DNA of 64,000 bases from Amycolatopsis sp. FBCC-B4732 (GCF_023008405.1 NZ_CP095376.1:8784501-8848500), one strand, 5' to 3'; counted from the stretch's first letter, positions 23,721 through 32,565 are shown. The notes: a model not told the origin generated them from the letters alone. A program made the numbers and translations.

Positions 23721-24125
23721 GTGCGCAAGCACGCGGTGGTGCCGCCGTTCCACGCGCTGGACCCCGAGCTCGGGGTCGCGGAACGGTTGCTGCGCCAGGG
23801 AAATCCGCAGCTGAGCGCGATCGTCGCGCGGCTGCCCGACGAATCCGCGGCCGCCCGCCGCCTCAACGCCGTCCTGGCGGAGGCGGGTGCGCGGCCGCGG
23901 CTCGTCGCGACCGGGACGGCGTGGCGGATCGGTTACGTGACGCCGTACGCGGGCACCGGCGAGCTGGCCGCGTACGCGGCCGGGCTGGCCGAACTCGTCG
24001 CGGTCGGCGGCTGGCGGCGGCTGAAGCGCTGTGCCACCTGCGCGCGGCCGTTCTGCGACCGGACGTCGGGCTGCACCCGCAAGTGGTGCGCCGAGCACCG
24101 CCGGGGCACTGGCTGGGTGGACTAG
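23721..24125 (+). CDS. CGNR-like zinc-finger protein
   Basis: A 134-residue protein. The C-terminus has a zinc-binding pattern, CATCARPFCDRTSGCTRKWC, like the CGNR/ABATE family of putative regulators, though the final C-G-N-R is replaced by AEHRRG. The N-terminal part (LRQGNPQLSAIVARL) is helical. The GTG start lies 1 nt after the L11-paralog stop, so both are on one transcript from the MerR-type promoter. It may bind nucleic acid. The role is unknown. Confidence 0.6.
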   Translation: MRKHAVVPPFHALDPELGVAERLLRQGNPQLSAIVARLPDESAAARRLNAVLAEAGARPRLVATGTAWRIGYVTPYAGTGELAAYAAGLAELVAVGGWRRLKRCATCARPFCDRTSGCTRKWCAEHRRGTGWVD

Positions 24126-24126
24126 G

Positions 24127-24212
24127 CTCTTCCCCGCAGCAGCGACTGGCGCCATCGAGGTGGAGCACCACCGGGAAGCGACGACGAGGCCCGCACCGCG
24201 CGCCTGGGTGAA
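24127..24212 (+). ncRNA. ZTP (pfl) riboswitch upstream of glyA
   Basis: The leader contains the hallmark pieces of the ZTP/ZMP riboswitch in order: GACTGGCG (24143-24150), the small hairpin GGTGG-AGC-ACCACC, GGGAAGCG closing a stem with CTTCCC, and the 3' pseudoknot domain CGCGCCTGGGTG. ZTP builds up when 10-formyl-folate is scarce; glyA supplies one-carbon units, a known target of this class. The glyA ATG is 26 nt further on, allowing control of translation or termination. Confidence 0.85.
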
Positions 24213-24237
24213 GGCCACTCCAGAGCCGGAGCACGCC

Positions 24238-25506
24238 ATGACCCACCAGCCGAAACTGAACGCGCTCACCGCCGCCGACCCGCAGATCGCCGGGCTGGTC
24301 GAGGACGAAGCGAAGCGCCAGCACGACAAGATCCGACTGATCGCCTCGGAGAACTACGTCTCGCAGGCCGTCCTCGAGGCGACCGGCAGCGTGCTCACCA
24401 ACAAGTACTCCGAGGGCTACGCGGGCAAGCGGTACTACGAGGGCCAGCAGTTCATCGACCAGGTCGAGCAGCTCGCCATCGACCGCGCGAAGGCCGTGTT
24501 CGGCGCCGACCACGCGAACGTCCAGCCGTACTCCGGCTCGCCGGCGAACCTCGCGGTCTACCTCGCCTTCGCCGAGCCCGGCGACACCGTGCTGGGCATG
24601 GGGCTGCCCGACGGCGGCCACCTCACGCACGGCTGGGGCGTGTCCGCGACCGGCAAGTGGTTCACCCCGGTGCGCTACGGCGTCACCAAGGAGACCGGCC
24701 GCGTCGACCTCGACCAGGTCCGCGACCTGGCCCGCGAGCACCGGCCGAAGCTGATCTTCTGCGGTGGCACGGCGATCCCGCGCACGATCGACTTCCCGGC
24801 GTTCGCGGAGATCGCCGCGGAGGTCGGCGCGGTGCTCGTCGCCGACATCGCGCACATCGCCGGCCTCGTCGCGGGCGGCGCGCACCCGTCGCCGGTCGGG
24901 CACGCGCAGGTCATCACGACGACCACGCACAAGACCCTGCGCGGCCCGCGCGGCGCGATGATCCTGTCCGACGCCGAGCACGCGAAAGCCGTCGACAAGG
25001 CGGTGTTCCCCGGCCTGCAGGGCGGCCCGCACGACCACACGACGGCGGCGATCGCGGTCGCGCTCGGCGAGGCGCAGCAGCCGTCGTTCAGCGAGTACGC
25101 GCACACGATCGTCGCGAACGCCCGCGCGCTGGCGGACGCCTTGCTGGCGAAGGGCTACGACCTGGTTTCCGGCGGCACGGACAACCACCTGCTGCTGATC
25201 GACCTGACGAACAAGGCGGTCGCGGGCAAGCCGGCGGCGAAGGCGCTGGACCGCGCGGGGATCGAGCTGAACTACAACACGGTCCCGTTCGACCCCCGCA
25301 AGCCGTTCGACCCGTCCGGCATCCGGCTCGGCACGTCCGCGATCACCACCCGCGGCCTGCGGCCGGAGCACCAGGCCCAGGTGGCGGACTGGATCGACCG
25401 CACGATCACCGCCGCGGCCGCGGCCAACGAATCCACTCTGGACGCGATCGCGGCGGAGATCCGCGAGTTCCTGGCGCCGTTCCCGATCCCGGGTTACTCC
25501 GCCTGA
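24238..25506 (+). CDS. glyA: Serine hydroxymethyltransferase
   Basis: GlyA converts serine plus tetrahydrofolate into glycine plus 5,10-methylene-THF. The 422-residue protein shows IRLIASENYVSQAV, TNKYSEGYAGKRYYEG, ADIAHIAGLVAGG and the PLP-lysine motif TTTTHKTLRGPRG. Length and motifs are normal for the cytosolic PLP enzyme. ATG 24238 has GGAG upstream and is preceded by a ZTP riboswitch that links it to folate status; the folate operon lies 18 kb away at 42-45 kb. The 3' end overlaps the convergent phosphatase-like gene by 13 bp. Confidence 0.97.
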   Translation: MTHQPKLNALTAADPQIAGLVEDEAKRQHDKIRLIASENYVSQAVLEATGSVLTNKYSEGYAGKRYYEGQQFIDQVEQLAIDRAKAVFGADHANVQPYSGSPANLAVYLAFAEPGDTVLGMGLPDGGHLTHGWGVSATGKWFTPVRYGVTKETGRVDLDQVRDLAREHRPKLIFCGGTAIPRTIDFPAFAEIAAEVGAVLVADIAHIAGLVAGGAHPSPVGHAQVITTTTHKTLRGPRGAMILSDAEHAKAVDKAVFPGLQGGPHDHTTAAIAVALGEAQQPSFSEYAHTIVANARALADALLAKGYDLVSGGTDNHLLLIDLTNKAVAGKPAAKALDRAGIELNYNTVPFDPRKPFDPSGIRLGTSAITTRGLRPEHQAQVADWIDRTITAAAAANESTLDAIAAEIREFLAPFPIPGYSA

Positions 25507-26255
25507 CGCAGGATTTTCGCGGCCGCCGCGTGCAAGGCGGGCGCGGCGGCGAGGAAGCTGCCGGCCGACGGCGTCCATGGGGCGCCGTCGGCGGTGGTGA
25601 CCACGGCGCCGGCCTCGCGTGCGACCAGCGCCGCGCCGGCGAGGTTGGTCGCGTCGCGGCCGTACTGCCAGAACAGGTCCAGCCGCCCCGCACCGACATC
25701 GGCGACCTGCCACGACGTCGGCCCGAGGTTCCGCACGGCGGCGACCTCGGAGAGCACGGCGGTCAGCGACCGCCCGGCGGCTTCGGCGACGCCCGGCTGC
25801 TTCACGACGAACGGCGGCTGGCTCGTGGCGGCGACGGCGGCGTCCAGCGCCGTCTTGCGTGACGGCTCGACGCGAATTCCGTTCCGGGTGGCGCCTTCGC
25901 CCCTCCGCGCCGCGTAAGTCTCCTTCAACCACGGCGAGTGCAGCACGGCCAGCTCGGGTTCGCCGTCGCGGACCAGCGTGACGGTGACGCAGTACTGCGG
26001 CAGGCCCTGGAGCAGCTGGACGGCGCCGTCGAGGGCGTCGACCACCCAGACTTCGCCGCTCGGCAGGTCGCCGAACTCGCCGGCCCACGCCGCTCCCGGC
26101 CTGACTTCGGCCAGCGCCGCCTCGAGCGCCGCGGCGAGCGGGTCGTCGATCGCACCGAAGACCTCGGAGAGCTCTTCGAAGGAGGCGGGCGGCCGTTCCG
26201 GGGCGCGGACGCCGGCGGCCAGGGTTTCCACGATGTCGATCACGGATTTCAGCAT
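25494..26255 (-). CDS. Inositol monophosphatase-family protein
   Basis: A 253-residue member of the Mg-dependent IMPase/FIG fold. WVVDALDGAVQLLQGLPQY corresponds to the canonical WVVDPLDGTTNF, keeping both metal-binding Asp residues. GRLDLFWQYGRDATNLAGA stands for the usual PWDVAAG segment with its Asp. The first metal site is altered: GEFGDLP replaces the usual E-E-x. Substrate could be inositol phosphate, a nucleotide (CysQ-like) or another sugar phosphate. The start at 26255 is the first ATG close to the domain. It is divergent from the Lrp gene (61 bp) and overlaps glyA by 13 bp at its 3' end. Confidence 0.8.
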   Translation of the reverse strand: MLKSVIDIVETLAAGVRAPERPPASFEELSEVFGAIDDPLAAALEAALAEVRPGAAWAGEFGDLPSGEVWVVDALDGAVQLLQGLPQYCVTVTLVRDGEPELAVLHSPWLKETYAARRGEGATRNGIRVEPSRKTALDAAVAATSQPPFVVKQPGVAEAAGRSLTAVLSEVAAVRNLGPTSWQVADVGAGRLDLFWQYGRDATNLAGAALVAREAGAVVTTADGAPWTPSAGSFLAAAPALHAAAAKILRQAE

Positions 26256-26316
26256 GGGTTCAGAATCGCGCCGGACCGGTTGTTCGAGGTACTCCAGCGC
26301 CACCAGATGAGCGAAA

Positions 26317-27255
26317 ATGGACTCCGTGATGCAGCTGATGACCGAAATCGAACAGAGAGTCGTCTCCGCTCTGCAGGTCGACGGCCGCGCCGGGCCCGGC
26401 CGGATCGCCGAGGTGCTCGGCCTCTCGCCGCGCACGGTCACCCGTTCCATCGCCCGGCTTCGCGCCGACGGGCGGCTGAAGGTCGTCTGCGTCCCCGATC
26501 CCGCGCACGGCCTGCGCGGTGCACTGCTCCTGCGGGTCAAGGTCCTCCGCGGCCGGACGCCGGCGATCGCCGACGCCTTGGCCGCCCGCGACGACGTGCT
26601 CTTCGTGGACATCCTCGCGGGCGGCGAGGAGATCAGCGCCGTCGCGCTGGGCGGGCTGGACGGCCGGCTCGTGCACGACGCCCTGCCGTCGACCTCCGCC
26701 GTCACCGAGCTGCGGGCGTACTCGGTCCTGCACGTCTTCTCCGACGCGACGCAGTGGCGCACCGGTCTGCTCACCGACGCCGAAGTCTCCGCGCTCACCC
26801 CGCCTCCGCCCGGCGAAGACGTGACCCTGGACGACCTCGACCGCCGGCTGCTGGCCCGGCTGGCCGTCGACGCGCGGCTCGGGCCCGGCGAGCTGGCCGC
26901 GGAGGCGCCGGAATCGACCGTCCGGCGGCGGATCGACCGGCTCGCCGCCGCCGGGCGGATCCGGACCTACGCGAACGTCGACGTCGCGGCGCTCGGCCTG
27001 GGCGTCGACGCCAACGTCTGGCTGACCGTCCCGCCGGGGCGGCTCGACGAGGTCGGGCGGGCCTTGGCGCGGCACCCGATGGTCCACGGCACCCTCGCCA
27101 CGACCGGCGTCACCAATCTGATGGCCGCCGTCTGGTGCCGGGACCTCGGCGACCTCTACGCCTTCGTGACCGGCCTCGACGTCCCTTCCGCCGAGGTCAC
27201 GGTCGTTGCGCGGGCCGTCAAGCGGGCCGGGAGACCGGGCTCACAAAAAAGTTGA
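26317..27255 (+). CDS. Lrp/AsnC-family regulator with two modules
   Basis: A 312-residue protein holding two AsnC-type units instead of the usual one of about 150. The first HTH is GRIAEVLGLSPRTVTRSIARL, followed by a ligand-type domain. The second unit begins DLDRRLLARLAVDARLGPGE with a weaker HTH (PESTVRRRIDRLAAAGRI) and ends in VDANVWLTVPPGRLDEVGR. Tandem Lrp proteins occur in Actinobacteria and can bind as dimers that mimic tetramers. It lies just upstream of a drug-efflux gene with inverted repeats in its promoter, so local control of that gene is plausible. Confidence 0.88.
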   Translation: MDSVMQLMTEIEQRVVSALQVDGRAGPGRIAEVLGLSPRTVTRSIARLRADGRLKVVCVPDPAHGLRGALLLRVKVLRGRTPAIADALAARDDVLFVDILAGGEEISAVALGGLDGRLVHDALPSTSAVTELRAYSVLHVFSDATQWRTGLLTDAEVSALTPPPPGEDVTLDDLDRRLLARLAVDARLGPGELAAEAPESTVRRRIDRLAAAGRIRTYANVDVAALGLGVDANVWLTVPPGRLDEVGRALARHPMVHGTLATTGVTNLMAAVWCRDLGDLYAFVTGLDVPSAEVTVVARAVKRAGRPGSQKS

Positions 27256-27321
27256 TTGCACCATACAAGCTTCCGGGGAATACTTGGTCGAGACAAGTAG
27301 TTGAGCGGTACAAGCAACTAC
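27256..27321 (+). promoter_or_regulatory. Promoter and inverted repeat upstream of the exporter gene
   Basis: TTGCAC (27256-27261), a 17-bp spacer and AATACT (27279-27284) make a good promoter. Downstream, GTAGTTG (27297-27303) and CAACTAC (27315-27321) form an inverted repeat, and CAAGC/CAAGT recurs three times. This is a plausible operator for the adjacent Lrp protein. Confidence 0.5.
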
Positions 27322-27341
27322 GCGAACCGAGGGAGACCACC

Positions 27342-29000
27342 ATGAGCGACACCTCCACGGCGGAAGGAGCAGCCGCTACGAACGGCAAACTGAGCCACCG
27401 CCAGATCCTCACCGTCCTGTCCGGCCTGATGCTCGGCATGTTCCTGGCCGCGCTCGACCAGACCATCGTCTCCAGCTCGATGCGGACCATCGCCGACGAG
27501 CTGCACGGCCTGTCGCTGCAGGCCTGGGCCACCACCGCCTACCTGATCACCGCCACGCTCTCCACGCCGCTGTACGGCAAGCTGTCCGACCTCTACGGCC
27601 GCAAGCCCATGTACCTGACGGCGATCTCGCTGTTCCTGATCGGCTCGCTGGCCAGTGGCATGGCCACGTCGATGTACGAGCTCGCCGCGTTCCGCGCCTT
27701 CCAAGGGCTGGGCGCCGGTGGTCTGATGTCGCTCGCGCTCGCGATCATCACCGACATCACCGCGCCGCGGGAGCGCAGCAAGTACCAGGGCTACTTCATG
27801 GCCGTCTTCGGCATCTCGAGCGTCGCCGGGCCGGTCGTCGGCGGGTTCTTCGCCGGCATCGACACCTTCGCGGGCATCACCGGCTGGCGCTGGGTCTTCC
27901 TCGTCAACGTCCCGATCGCGCTGGCCGCGCTCGTCGTCGTCACCAAGGTGCTGAACCTCCCGCACACCCGCGTGGACCAGAAGGTCGACTACTGGGGTGC
28001 CGTCGCGCTGGCCACCGGCCTGGTGCCGCTGCTGATCGTCGCCGAGCAGGGCCGCGAATGGGGCTGGGGTTCCGCCGCCTCGATCGCCATGTACGTCGTC
28101 GGCGGGCTGGGCGTGGCCGCGTTCGTCTGGATCGAACGCCGGATGGGCGACGCCGCCCTGCTGCCGCTGCGGCTGTTCAAGCGGCCGGTGTTCCGGATGG
28201 CCACGCTGGTCACCGTCGTGCAGGGCGCCGGGATGTTCGGCGCGATGATGTCGCTGCCGCTCTACCTGCAGATCGTCAAGGGCGCGACGCCGACCCAGGC
28301 CGGCCTGCAGATGCTGCCGCTGACGCTCGGCATCATGGTCGCCAGCCTGACCAGCGGCCGCCTGATCGCCAAGACCGGGCGCTACAAGATGTTCGCCGTG
28401 GCCGGGATCGGCCTGATGGCGGCGGCGCTGTTCGCGCTCTCGACGATCACCGTCGACAGCTCGCTGGCGCTGGTCATGGTGATCGCCTTCGTGATCGGCC
28501 TCGGCCTCGGCGCCTCGATGCAGACGCTGGTGCTGGCCGCGACCAACGACGTCCGCCCGCAGGACATCGGTGTCGCCACCTCGGCGGCGACGTTCTTCCG
28601 GCAGATCGGCGGCACGGCGGGCACCGCGGTGTTCCTGTCGATCCTGTTCGGCACGGTCGGCGACCGGATCGCGAACGCCATCCGCTCGGCGATGACGAGC
28701 CCGGCCTACGTGTCGGCGCTGGCCCAGAACCCCGCGTTCGCGCAGCAGCTGAAGAGCGGCGGGCTGGACGTCAACGACACGTCGTTCCTGTCCTCGCTCG
28801 ACCCGACGCTGGCCCGGCCGATCCTGCAGGGCTTCGCCGAGTCGATGAGCACGGTGTTCCTGGTCGGCGGGATCGTGCTGACCGTCGGGTTCGCCCTGGT
28901 GTGGTTCCTCAAGGAGAAGCCGCTCTCGGACAAGTCGGCGATGGAGCAGCGCGCGGACGCCGAGGCGGAGGCCGCTCCGGCCCTCGCACTGGCGCACTGA
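27342..29000 (+). CDS. DHA2-type MFS multidrug exporter (EmrB/QacA-like)
   Basis: A 552-residue, 14-helix-type proton antiporter. Motif A is LYGKLSDLYGRKPMYL; motif C of antiporters is in GISSVAGPVVGGFF; the first helix carries the typical LAALDQTIVSSSM. The protein ends in a charged cytosolic tail (SDKSAMEQRADAEAEA). Such pumps export drugs or lipophilic cations; the substrate cannot be read from sequence. ATG 27342 has GAGGGAG upstream. It follows the Lrp gene and ends in a strong hairpin. Confidence 0.93.
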   Translation: MSDTSTAEGAAATNGKLSHRQILTVLSGLMLGMFLAALDQTIVSSSMRTIADELHGLSLQAWATTAYLITATLSTPLYGKLSDLYGRKPMYLTAISLFLIGSLASGMATSMYELAAFRAFQGLGAGGLMSLALAIITDITAPRERSKYQGYFMAVFGISSVAGPVVGGFFAGIDTFAGITGWRWVFLVNVPIALAALVVVTKVLNLPHTRVDQKVDYWGAVALATGLVPLLIVAEQGREWGWGSAASIAMYVVGGLGVAAFVWIERRMGDAALLPLRLFKRPVFRMATLVTVVQGAGMFGAMMSLPLYLQIVKGATPTQAGLQMLPLTLGIMVASLTSGRLIAKTGRYKMFAVAGIGLMAAALFALSTITVDSSLALVMVIAFVIGLGLGASMQTLVLAATNDVRPQDIGVATSAATFFRQIGGTAGTAVFLSILFGTVGDRIANAIRSAMTSPAYVSALAQNPAFAQQLKSGGLDVNDTSFLSSLDPTLARPILQGFAESMSTVFLVGGIVLTVGFALVWFLKEKPLSDKSAMEQRADAEAEAAPALALAH

Positions 29001-29013
29001 CCCGCTGGAACAC

Positions 29014-29046
29014 GAAGAGGCCCCTCGGAATCCGAGGGGCCTCTTC
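29014..29046. terminator. Bidirectional terminator between exporter gene and ppa
   Basis: GAAGAGGCCCCTCGG (29014-29028) pairs perfectly with 29032-29046 around a 3-nt loop. It lies between the stops of convergent genes and can serve both. Confidence 0.9.
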
Positions 29047-29055
29047 CGCGTGCCG

Positions 29056-29574
29056 TCAGTGGTCGGCGCCGCCGTTGGCCTTCTCCTTGGCCAGCCGGTC
29101 GGTCTCGCGCTCGTACGACCGGGCGATCTCCGCCTCGGCCTCGGTGCGGCCGACCCAGGACGAGCCTTCGACGCTCTTGCCGGGCTCGAGGTCCTTGTAG
29201 ACCTCGAAGAAGTGCTGGATCTCCAGGCGGTGGAACTCGTTCATGTGGTGGATGTCGCGCAGGTGCTCGAGGCGCGGGTCGTTCGACGGAACGGCGATGA
29301 CCTTGTCGTCCGGGCCCTTCTCGTCGGTCATCCGGAACATGCCGATCGCGCGGCAGCGGATCAGGCAGCCCGGGAAGGTGGGCTCCTGCACGAGCACCAT
29401 CACGTCCAGGGGGTCGCCGTCCTGGCCGAGGGTGTCGTCGATGAAGCCGTAGTCGGCCGGGTACTGCGTGGCCGTGAACAGGGTCCGGTCCAGCTTGATG
29501 CGGCCGGTCTTGTGGTCGACCTCGTACTTGTTGCGCTCCCCTTTGGGGATTTCGATCGTGACGTCGAACTCCAC
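29056..29574 (-). CDS. ppa: Inorganic pyrophosphatase (soluble, family I)
   Basis: Ppa hydrolyses PPi to phosphate and pulls biosynthetic reactions forward. The 172-residue protein has the signature [10 protein letters not shown] with metal-binding Asp residues, the [16 protein letters not shown] segment and [11 protein letters not shown] near the C-terminus. Its GTG start (29574) gives the usual [20 protein letters not shown] opening. It is divergent from dacB. The ppa-dacB-zincin-tilS-hpt order matches M. tuberculosis from memory. Confidence 0.97.
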   Translation of the reverse strand: MEFDVTIEIPKGERNKYEVDHKTGRIKLDRTLFTATQYPADYGFIDDTLGQDGDPLDVMVLVQEPTFPGCLIRCRAIGMFRMTDEKGPDDKVIAVPSNDPRLEHLRDIHHMNEFHRLEIQHFFEVYKDLEPGKSVEGSSWVGRTEAEAEIARSYERETDRLAKEKANGGADH

Positions 29575-29750
29575 GGCGTCCTCGCTGCTTCTTTATAGAT
29601 CCGGGCGTGCCCGCGGCTCGCGGGCGGCAACCTTCATGACTGTCTTGACGTCTCCTAGTGTGGACTACGGCCTGCCGCGGGTCCGCATCGATGTCGGCCA
29701 CGCGGCATGTGACCTTGGCCCCTTCCGGGGCAGGTGAGAAGGAGTGGTGG

Positions 29751-32039
29751 GTGCCGGAAAACGACCAGCCGATGTGGCCTTCGTCGGACGAAGACCGCTC
29801 GTCGTCGGGCGCGCGGAAGACCACCCCGATGTCGCTGCCCGAGCCGCCGCCGGGCGCGCCGGGGGAGTCCGGCGTGCCGAAGGTCACAAGCAGCGAAGCC
29901 CCGAAGGGGTCCTGGTTCGCGCCGAACGTCGCGCCCGAGCCGGTCCCCGGCCTCAACGCGCCGGCCGAGGAGCCGCCACCCCCGCCGCCCCCGGCCAAGC
30001 AGGACCTGGCCGACCGGCTCGGCAGCCGCGAGCCGAAGCGGCCGGCCGAGGCGGGCACCGAGTACATCCAGGCCGAGCCGCCGGTCGCCGAGAGCACCCA
30101 GTTCATCGAGGTGAAGCAGCCCGAGCGGACGCCGGTCGTGCCGGTCGAGCGCGACGTCTGGCCCGCCGACCAGCCGGAACGCCGCGAGGAACCGCAGCAG
30201 CAGTGGCGTGAGGAGCTGCAGCTGTGGCGCGACGAGCAGCAGCGCCGCGAAGAGCAGCTGAAGCGCGCGGACGACCAGCGCCGTGACGAGCCGCAGCGCC
30301 CGGAAGAGCCCCAGCAGCCCTGGGCCCAGCGCATCGAGCTGCGGGAGAACCGCGGCGGCGACCGCCCGGCCGAACCGGGTGAGCGCCGGCCCAACCTGCC
30401 GCCGGAGCCGCCGCGCGGGGTCGTGCCGTCGGCGTCCGCCGGCTCCCTCGCCCGGCCCCAGCGGATCGAGCCGGACGGGCAGCGGTTCGACGCCGAGGCG
30501 ACCGTCGGGATCGAGCGGCCCACCCAGTTCCCCGCCGCCTTCCAGCAGCAGCCCCAGCCGCGGAACGAGCCGCCGCGGCCCGAGCAGCGGCCGCCGTCCG
30601 AGCCACCGCCCGCCGCCGAAGCGCCGCCCTCAGAGGAGCCGCCGAAGAAGCGGAAGAAGGGCAAGCTGATCGCGCTCGTCGTGGTCGTCCTGCTGGTGCT
30701 GGCCGGGGGCGGGGTCGCCGCGGCGATGCCGAAGGTGTCGAACCGGTTGGGCCTGCCGTGGGCGCCCAACGCGCCGAAGGGCGACAGCCCGGACCCGGTC
30801 GCCGCCACGCGCCAGCTGCAGGGGCCCGACACCGCCGGGACGGCGCCGACCGCGAACGGCGTCAAGTCCGTGCTGGCCTCGGCGGCCGGCAACGGCGCGC
30901 TCGGCCAGCTCACCGGCAGCGTGATCGACCCGGTGAGCGGCACCGTGCTGTGGGACCGCAGCTCCTCGACGCCGGTGACGCCCGCGTCGACGACGAAGGT
31001 GCTCACGTCGGCGGCCGCGCTGCTCTCGCTGGACCACAACCTGCGGTTGTCGACGAAGATCGTCCAGGGCGCGGACCCGGGCACGGTCATCCTGGTCGGC
31101 GGCGGCGACACGACGATCACCAACCTGCCGCTCGGCACGGACTCGCCGCTGTACCCGGCCGGCGCGCACGTCGACGACCTCGTCGCGCAGGTCAAGAAGG
31201 CCGCGCCCGGCGTCAAGAAGGTGCAGGTCGACCTGACCCTGTTCAAGGGCGCGACGACCGCGCCGGGCTGGGAAGCGGGCGACGCGCCGTCGACGTACGC
31301 GACCCAGATGGCCCCCGTGATGGCCGACGGCGGCCGGATCAGCCCCAAGGACAACAACTCGCAGCGCACGGCCAACGCGGGCAGCGCGCTGGCCTCGTCG
31401 ATCGCGTCGAAGGTGGGCGCGTCGGCCGCCGGCCAGGCGACCGCGCCGAAGGACGCGAAGGTGCTCGGCGAGGTCAAGTCGGCCCCGCTGACCGAGCTGG
31501 TGTCCGACCTGATGGTGCTGTCCGACGACGTCCTCGCCGAGGCCATCGCCCGTCAGGTGGCGCTGGCGAACGGCGAGGAAGCGAGCTACGCGGGCGGTGC
31601 GAAGGCGACCATCAAGGTGCTGAAGGACCACGGGTTCGACGTCTCGGGCGTCGACCTTTCCGACGGCAGTGGCATCTCGTCGCTCAACCGCATCCCGGCG
31701 CGGCTGCTGACCCAGCTCCTGGCGGCCGCGGCGGCACCGGAGGGCAAGAACCCGGGCACCGGCAAGCTGCGCCCGGTGCTGGCGGGCCTCCCGGTGGCGG
31801 GCGGCTCCGGCACCCTCGCCGACAAGCGGTTCGACACCCCGGCGTCCCAGGCGGGCCGCGGCTGGGTGCGGGCGAAGACGGGCACGCTGACCGGGGTGAA
31901 CACCCTGGCCGGGCTGGTGCTCGACCAGGACGGCCGGGTGCTCGTGTTCGCGTTCATGTCCAACGGCTCGGACACCGATCCCGGCCGGGACGCCATCGAC
32001 GTGCTGGCCACCAGCCTCCGCAAGTGCGGGTGCGCCTAG
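29751..32039 (+). CDS. dacB: D-alanyl-D-alanine carboxypeptidase/endopeptidase (S13, PBP4-like)
   Basis: A 762-residue penicillin-binding protein that trims or cleaves peptidoglycan cross-links. Residues 1-300 are a Pro/Glu/Arg-rich, probably disordered cytosolic region (EEPPPPPPPAKQDLADRLG, then QQQWREELQLWRDEQQRR). A basic stretch and one membrane helix (LIALVVVVLLVLAGGGVAAA) put the catalytic domain outside. S13 motifs are ASTTK (Ser-x-x-Lys), SDDVLAEAIA in place of SxN, and KTGTLTGVN. The N-terminal extension is larger than usual. GTG 29751 has AAGGAG 7 nt upstream. Its TAG stop lies inside a sequence duplicated by the IS insertion that follows. Confidence 0.93.
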   Translation: MPENDQPMWPSSDEDRSSSGARKTTPMSLPEPPPGAPGESGVPKVTSSEAPKGSWFAPNVAPEPVPGLNAPAEEPPPPPPPAKQDLADRLGSREPKRPAEAGTEYIQAEPPVAESTQFIEVKQPERTPVVPVERDVWPADQPERREEPQQQWREELQLWRDEQQRREEQLKRADDQRRDEPQRPEEPQQPWAQRIELRENRGGDRPAEPGERRPNLPPEPPRGVVPSASAGSLARPQRIEPDGQRFDAEATVGIERPTQFPAAFQQQPQPRNEPPRPEQRPPSEPPPAAEAPPSEEPPKKRKKGKLIALVVVVLLVLAGGGVAAAMPKVSNRLGLPWAPNAPKGDSPDPVAATRQLQGPDTAGTAPTANGVKSVLASAAGNGALGQLTGSVIDPVSGTVLWDRSSSTPVTPASTTKVLTSAAALLSLDHNLRLSTKIVQGADPGTVILVGGGDTTITNLPLGTDSPLYPAGAHVDDLVAQVKKAAPGVKKVQVDLTLFKGATTAPGWEAGDAPSTYATQMAPVMADGGRISPKDNNSQRTANAGSALASSIASKVGASAAGQATAPKDAKVLGEVKSAPLTELVSDLMVLSDDVLAEAIARQVALANGEEASYAGGAKATIKVLKDHGFDVSGVDLSDGSGISSLNRIPARLLTQLLAAAAAPEGKNPGTGKLRPVLAGLPVAGGSGTLADKRFDTPASQAGRGWVRAKTGTLTGVNTLAGLVLDQDGRVLVFAFMSNGSDTDPGRDAIDVLATSLRKCGCA

Positions 32040-32040
32040 C
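32030..32040. repeat. Left copy of the IS target-site duplication
   Basis: GTGCGCCTAGC is repeated exactly at 32556-32566 on the other side of the IS remnant. It includes the dacB stop codon TAG. Confidence 0.7.
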
Positions 32041-32555
32041 TGTAGTGACCATGGACGTTGTTGACGGTTGAGCGGCGCGTCGGGTTGATCAGAGCGAAGA
32101 CCTCCGTGCATGGACGCAGGCTGCTGATCGACCGTGTCACCGCTGGACGCCCGGTTGCCCACGTCGCCGCTGAGCTGGGAATCTCCCGCGCGACCGGCCA
32201 CAAAAGGATTCGCCGCCGCGCCACCACCGCCCTGGCCGAACTGGGCATCGACCACATCGAACGCGTCATGCCGACAACGCCCTGGCCTACCGCCGCTCCA
32301 CGCCGGGTGTGACGCCCTCGCCGACCTCGGCGCCCAAGCCCGCTTCACCCGCCGCTACCGAACTCAAACCAACGGAAAAGCCGAACGCTTCAACCGCACC
32401 CTCGCCGAAGAAAGGGCCTACGCCCAACCCTTCACCAGCTCACACCACCCCGCCGAAGCACTAGCCGAGTTCCTGCACCGCTACAACCACCACCGAGCCC
32501 ACACCTCACTCGGCGGAAAGCCACCCAGCACCCGAGTCAACAACCTCACCGGGCA
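32041..32555 (+). mobile_element. IS481-family insertion sequence remnant
   Basis: About 515 bp flanked by an 11-bp direct repeat. The ends carry imperfect inverted repeats: TGACCATGGACGTTGTTGAC (32046-32065) and the complement of 32536-32555 match at 15 of 20 positions. It holds the beginning and end of an IS481-type transposase with the middle deleted, so it cannot move by itself. It sits exactly between the convergent dacB and DinB genes. Confidence 0.8.
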
Positions 32556-32565
32556 GTGCGCCTAG
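32058..32565 (+). pseudogene. Broken IS481-type transposase
   Basis: The 5' part keeps the HTH region (RRLLIDRVTAGRPVAHVAAE, LGISRATGHKRI). It then jumps to IDHIERVM of the catalytic core, so roughly 150 residues are missing. Two frame changes follow: ADNALAYRRS is in one frame, and TRRYRTQTNGKAERFNRTL with LHRYNHHRAHTSLGGKPP, the DDE C-terminus, in another. The final TAG comes from the target duplication. It is inactive. Confidence 0.85.

Noticed and set aside
24031..24237. N-terminal extension of GlyA from an upstream start
   Set aside because: That frame runs through the riboswitch and the CGNR-like gene; GlyA proteins begin near the ATG at 24238.
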